NCBI GenBank assembly: GCA_017163975.1
Contig: JAFFSR010000351.1
Span: 2,047,001-2,111,000 of the forward strand
Direction of reading: 5' to 3'
From: Anastatus disparis
Taxonomy: Eukaryota > Arthropoda > Insecta > Hymenoptera > Eupelmidae
DNA: 64,000 bases
The notes under the pieces are model-generated. The model did not search any database, was not told the origin of the DNA, and worked only from the letters and a program-made list of their open reading frames with translations. Of the stretch, positions 1-12,048 are shown one piece after another (position 1 is the first letter of the stretch; each line of letters begins with the position of its first letter). The translations under genes were made by a program, and so were the position numbers.

Positions 1-149
1 GGAAAAGAAAAGGAAAAGGAACAAATAACGTAAAATACCGTAAAAAAAGGGAAAAAAAAGAGGATCAAAATTAGGTAAGAGGACGAGGAAAAAAAGAGAA
101 AGGGAAGACCTTGGTCGTAGAAATTTTCCTTACAACTATATAATATAGA

Positions 150-156
150 GATATAT

Positions 157-194
<38 letters not shown>
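150..194. repeat. (TA)n microsatellite
   Basis: Alternating TA with two interrupting TAC steps near its left end. Simple-sequence DNA. Confidence 0.9.
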
Positions 195-196
<2 letters not shown>

Positions 197-238
197 GAGA
201 AAATAGTAGATTTTCTTACAAGTAGATAAAATAAAACT

Positions 239-302
239 CCCGCACGTACGTGTTTACGTAAAAAAGCTGACGCCTCGACGGTCATAAACACGTACGTGCG
301 GG
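239..302. repeat. 18-bp perfect inverted repeat (hairpin)
   Basis: Arms 239-256 (CCCGCACGTACGTGTTTA) and 285-302 are exact reverse complements around a 28-base loop. It is GC-rich against an AT-rich background. It could be a short MITE, a cruciform or the stem of a transcript; no target duplication is obvious. Confidence 0.75.
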
Positions 303-874
303 CATTCCATTTTATCTCCGTGTAAGAAATAATGCTTTTCTCTATCCCTAGGCGAAACCACGTTATATAAATTAACAATTAATTATTTGCTTTTTTTTTG
401 TTTTAGCACGTGTATGCGTTGTTCAATCCTGCTGCCTAGCATTTGTCTCGCGAGTGAAACGAGCGTGAACTGGACGGCAGCGGCAGGAATGAAAAACACA
501 TGCACAAGCCTAAATCACGAGAAAAAGAAAGAATCAATACAACAAAAAAAAGTGTGTAAGAGAAGAACAACCTACACAAGCCTCTTTTATTCATAAGAGA
601 GAGAAACACATGAAAAACACGCGCACGAGAATCCTCTTTTATATTTTTATTTGAGTTTAAATGTGAAAAAAGAGTGTGTAAACTGTTTATAACACTACAT
701 TAATTATAAGATAAGATTTTAAAGTTTAGTATCATATTTCATTAGAATACAATTCATTAAAATTTATAAGCGCAATGTACATAGTATCGTCTGTCTTTTT
801 TTTTGTTATGAGAGAGACAAAGACAGAATACAATCGTTGAGTTTATAAACACGAACCTACGGCTTTTAGCAACA

Positions 875-3090
875 TAGTCTAGGCGCCAGATAGGTCACAA
901 TTGCTTCTTTAATTTAGATCGACTCACTAAGGTTTTTTTAATGTATTTTGACCCCCTGAACACAAAAATTGATGGTGGATTTCGATCCAGATATCGAATA
1001 AATTGTTATGAACAATTTAATTATTTATAACGCTATAACGATTTAACAAAAAGAGATACAAAAATCTCGTTGAATACTTTCGTCTGCGGCTTTTTAAAAC
1101 AAATACACCTGATTTTGAATCATACTTTTTCGTTAATTGCAACTTGAGATATTGTTAATTTATTGCAAATTGACGAGATAAACTCGTCGCGCTTGATGAA
1201 ATTCGACTATATCTCAGGTTCTATCAAACATTTTTGATCAATTAAGATCTCATTTTAAAGGTAAGAGAATTTTTCATAAAACTATATTACTCAAAGCTAT
1301 TTATAAACATCGGTAAACAAAGAGAGACTGACCAAATTAAAATTAAAGCACTTTTTTTGCTATTTTAATTGTTTATAACGTTACAACGTTTAAACAAAAA
1401 GAGATACAGCAATTTTGTGAAATACTTTTTTTTGCGTCTTTTTAAAACAATTTTTCCACCTCTTGATGACTTAGTGCTACCGTGTCATTGCAAAGTTTGT
1501 AATACAAAAGCTTGCTTTTGTAAAAAAAAACACATCATCCTGTACTTTTTGTTCATGCATGAAAAATAATACATATAAAAATAAGTAAATTATCCTTAAG
1601 TTGAATAAATAATATAATTTTTTTCTTAATATTTCAATGTTACCTCTTTATTTATGTATATTTCTTTATTTATTTTTCATTATTAATAAAAATAGATTGA
1701 TAGATTTAATTTTTGCACCTAATTTTTTACGGGTTCGTATCGATAATTTGCAATAAATTAACAATATCTCAAGTTGTAATTAACGAAACAGCATGATTCA
1801 AAATCTGGTTTATTTGTTTTATAAAGCTGTAGAAGAAAGTATTTTACAAGTTTTTTGTATCTCTTTTTGTTTAAACATTGTAGCGTTATAAACAATTGAA
1901 ATGGCAAAAAAAGTGCTTTAATTCTCATTTTGATCAGTCTCCTTTTGTTTATTGATGTTTATAAAAAGCTTTAAGTAGTATAGTTTTGTGAAAAATACTT
2001 TTACCTTCAAAATAAGACATTAATCGATCAAAAATGTTTGATAGAACCTCAGATATAGTCGAATTTCATCAAGCGCGACGAGATTATCTCGTCAATTTGC
2101 AATAAATTAACAATATCTGAAGTTGTAATAAACGAAACAGTATGATTCAAAATTGGGTGTATTTGTTTAAAGAGCCGCAGAAGAAATTTGTATTTTACAA
2201 GATTTCTGTATCTCTTTTTGTTTAAACGTTGTAGCGTTATAAACAATTGAAATAGCAAAAAAGTGCTTTAATTCTCATTTTGATCAGTCTCCTTTTGTTT
2301 ATCGATGTTTATAAAAAGCTTCAAGTAGTATAGTTTTGTAAAAAATATTTTTACCTTTAAAATGAGATCTTAATTGATCAAAAATGTTTGATAGAACCTG
2401 AGATATAGTCGAATTTCATCAAGCGCGACGAGTTTATCTCGTCAATTTGCAATAAATTAACAATATCTCAAGTTGCAATTAACGAAAAAGTATGATTCAA
2501 AATTGGGTGTATTTGTTTAAAGAGCCGCAGAAGAAATTTGTATTTTACAAGATTTCTGTATCTCTTTTTGTTTAAACGTTGTAGCGTTATAAACAATTGA
2601 AATAGTAAAAAAGTGCTTTAATTCTCATTTTGATCAGTCTCCTTTTGTTTATCGATGTTTATAAAAAGCTTCAAGTAGTATAAATTTGTAAAAAATACTT
2701 TTACCTTTAAAATGAGATCTTAATTGATCAAAAATGTTCGATAGAACCTGAGATATAGTCGAATTTCATCAAGCGCGACGAGTTTATCTCGTCAATTTGC
2801 AATAACTTAACAATATCTCAAGTTGTAATTATCCAAATAGCATAATTCAAAATCGAGTGTATTTGTTTTAAAAAGCTGCAAAAAAAAGTATTCCACAAGA
2901 TTTTTGTATCTCTTTTTGTTCAATCGTTATAGCGTTATCAACAATTAAATTGTTTATAACAATTTATTCGACATTCAGATCGAAATCCACCATCGATTTT
3001 CGTGTTCAGGAGGTCAAAATACATTATGAAAACCTTGGTGGGTCAATCTAAATTAAAGAGGCTACTGTGAGCTATCTGGCGCCTAGACTA
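875..3090. mobile_element. Foldback element with internal tandem repeats
   Basis: The ends TAGTCTAGGCGCCAGATAG (from 875) and CTATCTGGCGCCTAGACTA (to 3090) are reverse complements, and the inverted homology continues inward for roughly 400 bp on each side. Both ends are flanked by ACA (872-874 and 3091-3093), consistent with a 3-bp target duplication. The right arm is expanded by tandem repetition. No transposase frame is present, so it is non-autonomous. The superfamily is not assignable from the ends alone. Confidence 0.8.
1738..2990. repeat. ~355-bp tandem repeat inside the foldback
   Basis: About three and a half head-to-tail units begin near 1738, 2089, 2448 and 2806. Each opens around TCGTCAATTTGCAATAA and contains GTAGCGTTATAAACAATTGA and a TTGATCAAAAATGTT block. 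The left arm (about 990-1460) carries one inverted unit plus part of another. Confidence 0.85.
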
Positions 3091-4982
3091 ACAGTTTTGG
3101 TTAGGTCAAGTCTATGTTTCTCCTCGAGAGATATATTAGCGTGAGTCGTTTTAACTATAGCTAAAAGTTCTACTTTTTCTAGTGTAAAGGCTCGGCGAAA
3201 CCGCGTGGTATCGCCAAAGGGATAGGGAAGAATTTATTATTATGTCTCTTTTAAAGTTAAATACATTTGGAGAATAAATTCTTATGATTGACTATAATAT
3301 GAATTAAGAAGTTTTCAGTTATTTCAAATATATAAAATAAACGCGATTACATGTATTTTGATTGAGCATACTTGTCTATCATAAATTTTTGAGAAAAAAA
3401 TTTCATATCGTACCACCAATTAGACATTTTTAATTCAAAGGTAAACAAAAACTAGGAGTAATAGAAAGGGCTGAAAAAACATAAAAAATAAACAGTTAAA
3501 AATTTGCACAAAATTCAAATAAAGTAAATAAAAAACTAAGAAGAGGGAAGGGAAAAGAAGAAAAAATTAAAAAATCATTATATACATTTAGAATAATTAA
3601 AATTACTATTAAATTAAAATTATATATCCAGGTTACGGGAGGGGAGGGAAAATACAAAAATATTGAAATTAAAAACTAGCATAAAATTATAATAAAAAAA
3701 GAAATTAAGAAACCAGGAAAAGGAAGGGGGGTAAGAAAAAATTTTAAAAAATCATTATAGATTTCAAATATATAAAATTAATATTAAATGAAAATCAAAA
3801 ATCCAAATTAAGGAGGAGGGGAAATACAAAAATATTTAAATTAAGAATTAACATAATATTATAATAAAAAAGAAAATTAAAAAACCAGGGAAAAGGGGGA
3901 GGAAAGAAAGAAAAGATTAGAAGAAAGGCATTTTTCAACATTAATAAAAATAAAATTTTATATATATAATCGCAACTTGAAACATATTGAAATTTGGAAC
4001 GCATAGGAACGACGTGAAAACCATAAACTAAAAACTAAAGTAGAACTTTAAAGCGTGTGGTACTAAAGTGGGGGATCTGGAGGACATATAACAGCTCCGT
4101 TTTTTAAATGTAACAGTGAACTTGAAATATTTCATACACATACATACAAGTGTATTATCTTATTTGGAATTCATGAAATATAATAAAATAATATTAAAAT
4201 AAAACCTAATTTAAATGGAATTCCAAGATTTAAAGATAAATCTTTGACCGTTTTAACTTAGTATGTCATTTTTTTTAAATAATTTTTATTCTGTCACATT
4301 AAAAAACCCCACATCTATGTTTGCGAATAAATTGTCCGTCTCGAAAATAATAAATGAAGTTCATTTTTTTAAAACTATATTTAACAGTGCCCTCAAAATT
4401 TCATATCTTTTTCTTAAGCTGCTATATCCCCACTCCTTCAAGTCTTCGTTTACTTGTAACATCCTCACGAAGGCGGCTTCGGGCGAGTTTAGGCGTTTGC
4501 GCAAAAAATTAAAGTATCAGATTTTAAGAAAAATTACGATTTTTATATGGAAAAAATTTATAATCATAACAGCTGTAACATTTTCAAATAAATAACATCA
4601 AATAGATGAGCATGATTTTTCATTTAATTACATAGCTATGCTGTTGGATAACAAATTCATGAATTTTTATTTTTATGTTTTGAATTATACTTCATAACAA
4701 TGTGTAACATTTCTTTTCTAATTTCATACAAATATTTAACTAAAATTTTTATCTTAATAAACCTTTTTTATCTGATATAGAATGTCTCCAGAAAGATCCC
4801 ATACGTGTCTTATAAGTACTGGGCTAATACTAAGTTAGTACGAACAAATTATTTAAAAACAAATAAAATTCCTCGAAAAAAAATTACTTTAGCGGTGCAT
4901 GACTCTCAAAGGGATTGCTCGATTTGTATGAACATTATTTTCTATATTAAAGAGGGTATGTCAAAAAAATATATGGTAAATA
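3091..4982. other. AT-rich non-coding region
   Basis: Contains the ~180-bp tandem repeat listed separately. The 110-codon open frame at 4263-4595 has a biased Lys/Phe/Ile composition typical of AT-rich random sequence, and I recognise no family in it. Confidence 0.55.
3478..3925. repeat. ~180-bp imperfect tandem repeat, ~2.5 copies
   Basis: The block AAAATCATTATA recurs near 3569 and 3748, and the purine-rich block GAAACCAGGAAAAGG near 3710 and again near 3880; a further degenerate copy of the purine block lies near 3527. The units are degenerate, so this is an old local duplication. Confidence 0.65.
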
Positions 4983-7256
4983 TTTAAAAAAAAAATTTGA
5001 AAGTGAACAAAGAAGGCGATAGATACCTAATGAAACGTTAAAAAATATTAAGGAAGCTATTTATAAAAATATTTTTATCATTTTTTTTTAGATTTGATGC
5101 AATTTTTTTAGACTGGCATTAAATATTTGATTAGTAGTGTTACGGTCAAACTAATTCGTACCGGAATCAAAATGTTACGGTCAAACCAATTCGTACCGGA
5201 ACCAAAATGTTAAGTCCTGCCTTTCACCAGGACTAAATAAAAGTGTATGATTTTATTATGTTGAATATTTTTGTATGATTTTAAATATAAATTTGAATTA
5301 CAGGATTTATGACTTGGTACCAACAATGATCCTGGGGTAGTGCCCAAATGATATTTGTTTCATTCGGCTTTTATACTCATATGTTTCGTTATGATTTTAG
5401 GATTCGTTTGACAATTTCAAAATACACGTTGTTGATTTGAACTACTTAATTTTATAATTCTGGTAACTAAAGAGTTTTATTGACAAATATTAAACTTTGA
5501 GTTTCTTTACTGTTTCGCTTTTTCTGTTTAGCTTGACAAATTCCTTTATTGTTCAATAACTGTTTTAATTAGTTCATGACGTAAAGAGATACTTTAGAAT
5601 TATAAATGAAAGAAATAAAAGATACGTCGTGACGTAACAGTAGATCTACTCATATTTCTTCTTTTAGTAAGAAACTTCACTAAAAAGTAGAAAATAAGAA
5701 ATTTTTAACAAAAAAAAACCGATTTCAAAAACATTACACCAAAAAATAACAAATAATATATTATCCTTTGAAATTATACGTATACTACACATCTAACACA
5801 TGTATAGCGAACATATAGATTATCTAATTATTTGCAAGAGCACAAACGAATTATTTTTTTATCATGCAGCTTACAAGGAAATAAGCTAATAGATAAAACA
5901 ATATATACATGAAAATATTAGAATTTTTAGAGTCGGTGCAAGCCTAAAAAACGCTGCCAAGTGCTTTGGCGCAATGCTTTCTCATAGTGCGCATTGAGTT
6001 AGAGTATTTTGATTTTATTTTTTTAAATACGATTTTAATATAAATGTCCCTATCCTCTGTATTGAAGGCTGTCTTAATACCTACGAAAACTATATGAATT
6101 TTACTCTTTCTTACTTTTGCCATTTGCATAATGTGATTTTATGATGCTCTAAAATTAATAATGCGTTTATAAAATTAATTTTTCCAAGCTTGTCTTCTTA
6201 ACACTATGACCAATAACTTGCATACAAATTTTGGAACATTTTCATCGAATAGTTTACAAAAAATACCAAATAATTGAAAAATAAACATTGTTTTAAAATT
6301 TTCAAAACGCTTTAACGTTACAACTACGCTAAGAAAACCAGTTTTCAAAAGTTCATTTTATTTAGGCAATCGTAAATAATTTCTATACATAATTTTAAGC
6401 TACTTCATCGAGTAGTTTACGTAAAATACCAAAAAATAAGTGAAATTCTATTCAAAATTTACAAAATGCTCTAAAATTAAAACTGCGCTAAGAAAATAAG
6501 TTTTTCCAAGCTTGCTTTAATTAGGCAATAACAAATAATTTGTATGAAAATTTTTGAGCAAATCTATCGAATGGCTTTTGTGTAATAGAAAAAAAATGAA
6601 ATATGAACATTTTTTCCAAAATTTTCAAAATGTTCCAAAATTAAAACTGCGCTAAGAAAATAAGTTTTCCAAAGCTTGATTTATTCAGATAATAGTGAAT
6701 AATTTGCATGAAAATTTTTGAGCAAGTTTATCAAGTGATTTTGGTGCAAAAGAAAAGAAATTAAAAATAAAAAAATTTTTCAAAATTTTCAAAATGCTCT
6801 AAAATTAAAACTACGCTAAGAAAATAAGTGTTCCAAAGCTTGTTTTCTTTAGACAATAGCGAATAACTTGCATACAAATTTAGAAGCAAATCTATCAAAT
6901 GGTTGTCGTAAAATAAAAAATAAATGAAAAAAAAATTTTTTTTTCAAAATTTTCAAAGTGCTCTAAAATTAAAAGTGCACTAAGAAAATCAGTTGGTAAA
7001 AGTTTTTCTTCTTTTGGCAGTCGCAAATAATGTTCATACAAATTTTCAAGAAAATTCTTCGAGTAGTTTACGTAAAATATCAAAAAAATGTAAAATTAAA
7101 ATTTTTTTAAAATTCTGAAAATGGCTCTAAAAAAAAACTGAGCTAAGAAGATTAATTTTCAATAGCTTCCCCCCCAGTTAGACAAAAAAATAAATTGCAT
7201 GCAAAATTTGAAGTTAATCCATCGAGTAGTTCTTGAGATCTTATTGGTGTACTGAA

Positions 7257-7281
7257 TACACACACACACACACACACACAA

Positions 7282-7326
<45 letters not shown>

Positions 7327-7331
7327 TACAT
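7257..7331. repeat. (CA)n microsatellite
   Basis: Long ACAC tract ending in CATACATACATACAG. A second one lies at about 9279-9305 with the same CATACATACAG tail followed by the same ACATTTTCTGGAAACCA block, so the tract belongs to the repeat unit. Confidence 0.9.
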
Positions 7332-7599
7332 ACAGACATTTTCTGGAAACCAGTTTTTTCGACTCCCTGAGTCTAAATGTGTACAAATTAATGAAAAAAA
7401 ACGCTGCTAAGTGCTTTGGCTGAATGCTTTCTCATAGAGCTCTTTGAGTTTCATTAATTTTTTTATATTTATTTAAATGTGATTTTAATATTCAAAAATT
7501 GTCTAACATTAATATTTACTCATATTGTACTTTATAAATTTCGAACATGTACGGGCAAATCTTCAAAACTTTTTATGTACTAGTGGCGAGTCATTTTGT

Positions 7600-7915
7600 A
7601 GCTGTTACTGAGTTTCCGCATGATGCACAATATCTAAACTGAGTTCACACCTTCTGTGCAATCCTGTGACTCTATTCCTAATGGATTTAATCAGTGTGCC
7701 ACCAACGGTGCAGCAGATATTTCTATAAAACGTAAATTTTCATGTATGAAAAATTACATAATTTTATGTATGTAAAAATTTACGTTTTATAGAAATATCT
7801 ACTGTGCCGTTGATGGCACACTTACCAAATCTATCAGAAATAGAGTCACAGGATTGCCCGAAAGGTGTGAGCCCAGTTTAGATAGTGTGCATCATGCGGC
7901 AAACCACTAGCAGTC
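7600..7915. repeat. ~150-bp-arm hairpin between the two tandem blocks
   Basis: AGAAATATCT and neighbouring sequence on the right (about 7775-7900) mirrors the left arm (about 7625-7745), including GAGTCACAGGATTG against CAATCCTGTGACTC. The centre is a short AT-rich loop. Probably a MITE. Confidence 0.75.
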
Positions 7916-9815
7916 GTGAAAGGACTTTTCAAAAGCATCACGAGAAAATTAAAAGTTTTAAAGATTTGTCCATATGCTAGCTGTTTGCTTTTTCAACATT
8001 TATAATTTATTTTAAATCATCAAGTAATACAAAAAAATTTGTTCTATTGAAAAAATGATATAATGTAGTAATAAAAAGAATGATGACAACAAAATTTCTA
8101 ATCTTTATAAAATGCAATCATATTTATATATAAATACAGTTCATGTTTATGGCTCTATAAGAAAAACTACTCTATGAAAATCAATTTTTGAAAATTTCCC
8201 TTCTTTTGGCAGTCGCAAATAATTTCCCTGCAATTTTTAGAACAAATCTATCGAGTGCTTTACGTAGAATAGAAAAAATAAGAAAAGAAGAATCGAAATT
8301 TTTTTTAAATCTTTAAAATTCTCTAAAATTGTAACCACGCTAAGGAATTAGTTTTCAAAAGCTTATTTTTTTCAGACAATAGCGAATTAATTGCATAAAA
8401 ATTTGTGAGAAAATTTATAGTATGGTTAACGCAAAAAAGAAAACAAATGAAAGATAAAAATTTTTTTTTTAATTTTCAAAGTGCTCTAGAATTAAAACTG
8501 CGCTGAGAAAATTAGTTTTCCAAAGCTTGTTTTCTTCAGACAGTAGCGAATTAATTGCATACAAATTTCGGAGCAAATTTATCGAATGGTTTTCATAAAA
8601 TAGAAAAAAATTAAAAATAAAAATTTTTTAAAAAGTTTTAAAAATGCTCTAAAATTAAAAGTGCTCTAAGAAAATTAGTTTACAAAATTTTTTATACTTT
8701 TGGCAGTCGAAATTAAGTTCCATACAAATTTTCGAACAAATTCTTCGAGTAGTTTACGTAAAATACAAAAAAAATGAAAAATCAAATTTTTTTAAATTCT
8801 TAAAATGATTCTTAAAAAAAAACTACGCTAAGAAAACCAATTTTCAATAGCTTCCGCACCAGTTCATCAAAAAATTGAATTGTATGGAAAATTTGAAGTA
8901 AATCCATCGAGTAATTTTTAAGATTTTATTGGCTTAATAAATAGAAACATTTTTTTTTTAAATTTCAAAATGCTCTAAAATTGAAACTAAGCTAAGAAAA
9001 TCAGTTTTTAAAAATTTATTTTATTCGGGCAATCACAAATAATTTTCGTGCAAATTTTGAAGCAAATTCATCGAGTAGTAAACAAAAAAAAACCAAAAAA
9101 CGAAAAATCGAAATTTTTTTTTTTTTTTTTTAAAAACTTTGAAATGAAAACTACGCTAGAAGAACCAATTATCAATAGCTTCCCAGCAAGTTAGTCACAA
9201 AACTAAATTCCATGCAAAATTAGAAGCAAATCCATCAAGTAGTTCTCGAGATACAGTTTACTAACTGAATTCATACATCCACACACACACACACACACAC
9301 ACACATACATACAGACATTTTCTGGAAACCACTTTTTTCGACTCACCGAGTTCAAATATGTACAAATTAATGAAAAAATAGGAAAAAATTTTTTTTACCG
9401 ATAGATACAATGCTTTCTCTATGAGAAAGCAAAAAAATTATCTCAAATAAAAAAAAATATGATAAAAAATATTTTTATAAATAGTTTTCTTGATATTTTT
9501 TAACGTTTTATCAGATATCTATCGTTTCCTTTGTTTACTTTCAAATTTTTTTTTAGATGTGAAGCTATTCTGTTAGGCTGGCACCGACTCCAAAAATTCT
9601 AATATTTTTATGCATATATTAGCTTACTTATTAGCTAATTTCTTTGTAAGCAGCCTAATAAAAAATAATTCGTTTGTGCTCTTGCAAATAATTAAATAAT
9701 CTATATGTTTGCTACACATTTGTTAGATGCGTAGTGTGCGCATAATTTCTAAGGATAATATATTATTTGTTATTTTTTAGTGCAACGTTTTTAAAATCGT
9801 TTTTTTTTTGTTCAA

Positions 9816-10040
9816 AATTTTTTTTTCAAAAGTTTTAGATTTTTTAATAAATTTTTTACTTAAATTTTTGACAAATCATTTTAAACTATCTGAGTTTAAA
9901 TATGAAAAAATACTAATAATTAAAATAAATTATCATCAATTAAAAAGTATAAAAGCACTAATAACCGCACAAATAAGGTATTAAAAATAAATCAAAATTA
10001 TAAATTTACATTATTACATTAATATATTCAGGCAAATAAA
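9816..10040. other. AT-rich spacer
   Basis: Poly-T runs and AT-rich sequence between the foldback region and the GC-richer block that follows. Nothing recognisable. Confidence 0.5.
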
Positions 10041-10187
10041 CGTAAAAGTTGCGACGAGTATACATACTCGCGCAATTCGAATTTTCCCGTCTAACGGCCA
10101 AGCTACTAGAGAACAACAGTTCTGAGCTCGGCCACTAGGGGGAAACTCAGAACGTCGTTGCACGCAACGGGAAAAATGAGGCTCGAG

Positions 10188-10225
10188 TATATAAGGAGCC
10201 GAGAAGCTAGCCAAGCTAGAGCAGT
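10188..10225 (+). promoter_or_regulatory. TATA box with downstream initiator-like site
   Basis: TATATAAG at 10188-10195 is followed about 30 bases later by GCAGT (10221-10225), close to the arthropod TCAGT initiator. It would drive a plus-strand transcript through the motif repeats. Confidence 0.5.
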
Positions 10226-10480
10226 GTGGACTACGGTCACCCCTCTCTCTTTCCCTAAGTGAGCACACAAGGCTAAGAGAGAGTGAGACAGGTAGTAGCT
10301 GGATGCCTTGGCTTGTGGAGCACCACAGCTCAGGCAGAGCTTCTTTCTCTTGCACATGAGGGTAGACCAAGTGCGCACACAGGTCTACACTACAGTGCAT
10401 ATGCTGGCAGTATAAGAGATACGTCAAGTGAGCACTCGCAACCCGTTTGCCGTCGCAATACTGACCTTGCGCCGTTGAAT

Positions 10481-10830
10481 TTAAGGGTGACGTCCACCCA
10501 AAGTTTGATATTCTATTTGACATTTCGCCACTAGCTTAATTAAGGATACTGTCCACCCACAGCTGTCACGTCCGCGTTCACGTAAATTATAGAATAAATT
10601 AAGGGTGTCGTTCACCCTTTGCATTTTTATGTTAGTTAAAGGACTCCGTCCGATCGCCACGTAGGTACTAGATATTAGAATAAGTTAAGGGTGTCGGCCA
10701 TCCATTGTCTTTAAATCACTTAAAGGCTCCGTGCCCCATAGGTAATAGTAATTCAGATAATTAAGGGTGCCGTCCACCCATTACTGCCATAGTGTCAAGT
10801 ATTGCGATATTAGGTGCCGTTCGCCTATTT
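10481..10830 (+). repeat. Eight copies of a TTAAGGGTG-CGTCCACCC motif
   Basis: Motif starts near 10481, 10540, 10599, 10635, 10685, 10720, 10761 and 10811, spaced 35-59 bases apart. Each has TTAAGG(G/A)T followed by (C/T)CGT(C/T)CACCC or a decayed form. The two halves of each motif are partly complementary (GGGTG with CACCC), so each copy could fold as a small hairpin in RNA. Confidence 0.75.
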
Positions 10831-11330
10831 ATACTGTAATTATTTAGCTAATAATCTTTCGTCACTTTGTTTGCACATTGTTGCAGGTAAACGCCGCCGG
10901 TACATATTAGATCGCCCAGGCCGAAAGAATCTCTGAGTCAAATGTAAACTATATTTTAGATTCATTTAAAGATTTATTGATTGATTTAATTATTATTTTA
11001 TCAAATAGCCGTCAAGTGGCCGAGATTAATAAAAATCTAATTACTTTTTAAATTATATTTTTATTTAAAGTTAGGTTAGTTCACTTGTATTATATAGAAT
11101 AGTAGGTTTAGTTTTGATTAACAATTTATCATTATTTCATCATTGTAATCGTCGTTGTAAATAAGTCTACTGAGTACAAAAAAGCAAAGGTACTCCCTAG
11201 CATAACCAAACGTGTTTAACCCGATTACTTTCCTTTATCTTCCGCCGTCCTATCCTTCCAACTCCTACCGTCTTATCCTGGCTACTCACTGAAGCGTCCA
11301 GCAACAGGAGATTACACATATGTCCCCCTC

Positions 11331-12048
11331 CCGAAAGAGAAAAACGTTACAAAGTATAATATCACATCAATTTTTAATTCAAAAAACATTTTAAACAACA
11401 TGTTATGAATTAAAATTAAATTTGTATAATATTGAAAAATTTTACTTGAATAAAATATAATTCACATAAAGTTTTAACACGTATGAAAAAAGAAAAGAAA
11501 AAGAAATTTCGCTTTTTTTTGAATGTAAATTATTAACGTTGGAGTGTTTGGCCTTGCTTTTGGTTCATCAATGTTCAGAGCAAGCTCGTAACTCTGTAGT
11601 TGCTCTTGGTCTTGGCTTTTTGCACGCGAGATGTCGCAGAGCCGAAGAGAGCGGGCTCGCAGCTCTGCAGCTGTGCTGGGTCGGTCTTGAGGTCGTGTAT
11701 TCTTATGTTTTTAAGGTCGCTGAATCCGGAGGACTACTACACAGATATACTATTACAGGTCCTGTGTGCTACTACACAGGTGGCAATTCAGGGGCCCGTA
11801 TTTCTATGATCATGTCGATTTCTGTTTTGATGCAAATTTTGTAAATGTTTCTAGAATTCTCGTACCACATGATCTTGAATTTGCCATATATCATTTTCTT
11901 CACCCTTTTTTTTTTAAATGCATTTAAATTTCCTTTAATGTTTTTGAAAAATTATATACAAAGTTAGCATGCATTTTTTAGTTGTTTAAATGTATAAAAA
12001 AATAAATACAAAAAATTAAACATAATATATTTTTTACAAAGTAGCCTT
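11331..12048. other. Non-coding region
   Basis: AT-rich with a GC-richer patch at 11535-11850. A 101-codon open frame crosses the patch but has no recognisable domain and overlaps a second open frame. No supported gene. Confidence 0.5.

Larger units (their letters stand above)
1..874. other. AT-rich non-coding flank
   Basis: Purine-rich at the far left, then a TA microsatellite, a strong hairpin and AT-rich DNA. The short open frames here are low-complexity and show no recognisable domain. I see no gene. Confidence 0.6.
6148..9240. repeat. ~163-bp degenerate tandem repeats in two blocks
   Basis: A motif close to GCTCTAAAATTAAAACTGCG recurs about every 160-170 bp. In the first block it lies near 6148, 6306, 6466, 6629, 6787, 6954 and 7118. 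In the second it lies near 8317, 8476, 8642, 8802, 8966 and 9140. Each unit also has a GAGCAAATCTATCGA-like segment. The blocks flank the hairpin at 7.6-7.9 kb, and each ends near a (CA)n tract. Confidence 0.75.
4983..9815. mobile_element. Complex region with two inverted-repeat pairs
   Basis: Pair A: 4983-5100 matches the reverse complement of 9460-9560. Pair B: about 5730-5945 matches the reverse complement of 9579-9815 (both contain a CCGACTC-type block, TAATATATTAT and a GCACAAACGAATTATTTTTT stretch). The order on the right is A' then B', so this is not one simple palindrome; one element has probably inserted near the end of another. Pair B is related to the hairpin at 27.9-28.4 kb. No transposase frame is seen. 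Confidence 0.6.
10041..11330 (+). mobile_element. Probable LTR or retroelement leader remnant
   Basis: Base composition changes abruptly to GC-richer sequence here. The block holds a TATA box with an initiator-like site, a long non-coding leader with regularly spaced motif repeats, then AT-rich sequence ending at GCAACAGGAGATTACACA. That arrangement resembles the promoter and leader of an LTR retroelement. I find no second copy in the window, no primer site and no gag/pol next to it, so it may equally be a solo LTR or a cellular promoter. Open frames across it are antisense or low-complexity. Confidence 0.4.

Noticed and set aside
7159..7386. Cys/Val-rich 75-codon frame
   Set aside because: A translation of the (CA)n microsatellite.
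6148..9240. Repeat blocks with regular spacing as a possible CRISPR-like array
   Set aside because: Units are ~163 bp, degenerate throughout, and have no distinction between conserved repeat and variable spacer; the genome is eukaryotic.
10014..10523. 169-codon minus-strand open frame
   Set aside because: It lies antisense to the TATA-driven region, overlaps two other long frames, has a low-complexity SLSLSL run and no recognisable domain. GC-richer sequence explains its length.
11539..11844. 101-codon plus frame in a GC-richer patch
   Set aside because: A second overlapping frame is equally open and neither shows a domain or a gene context.
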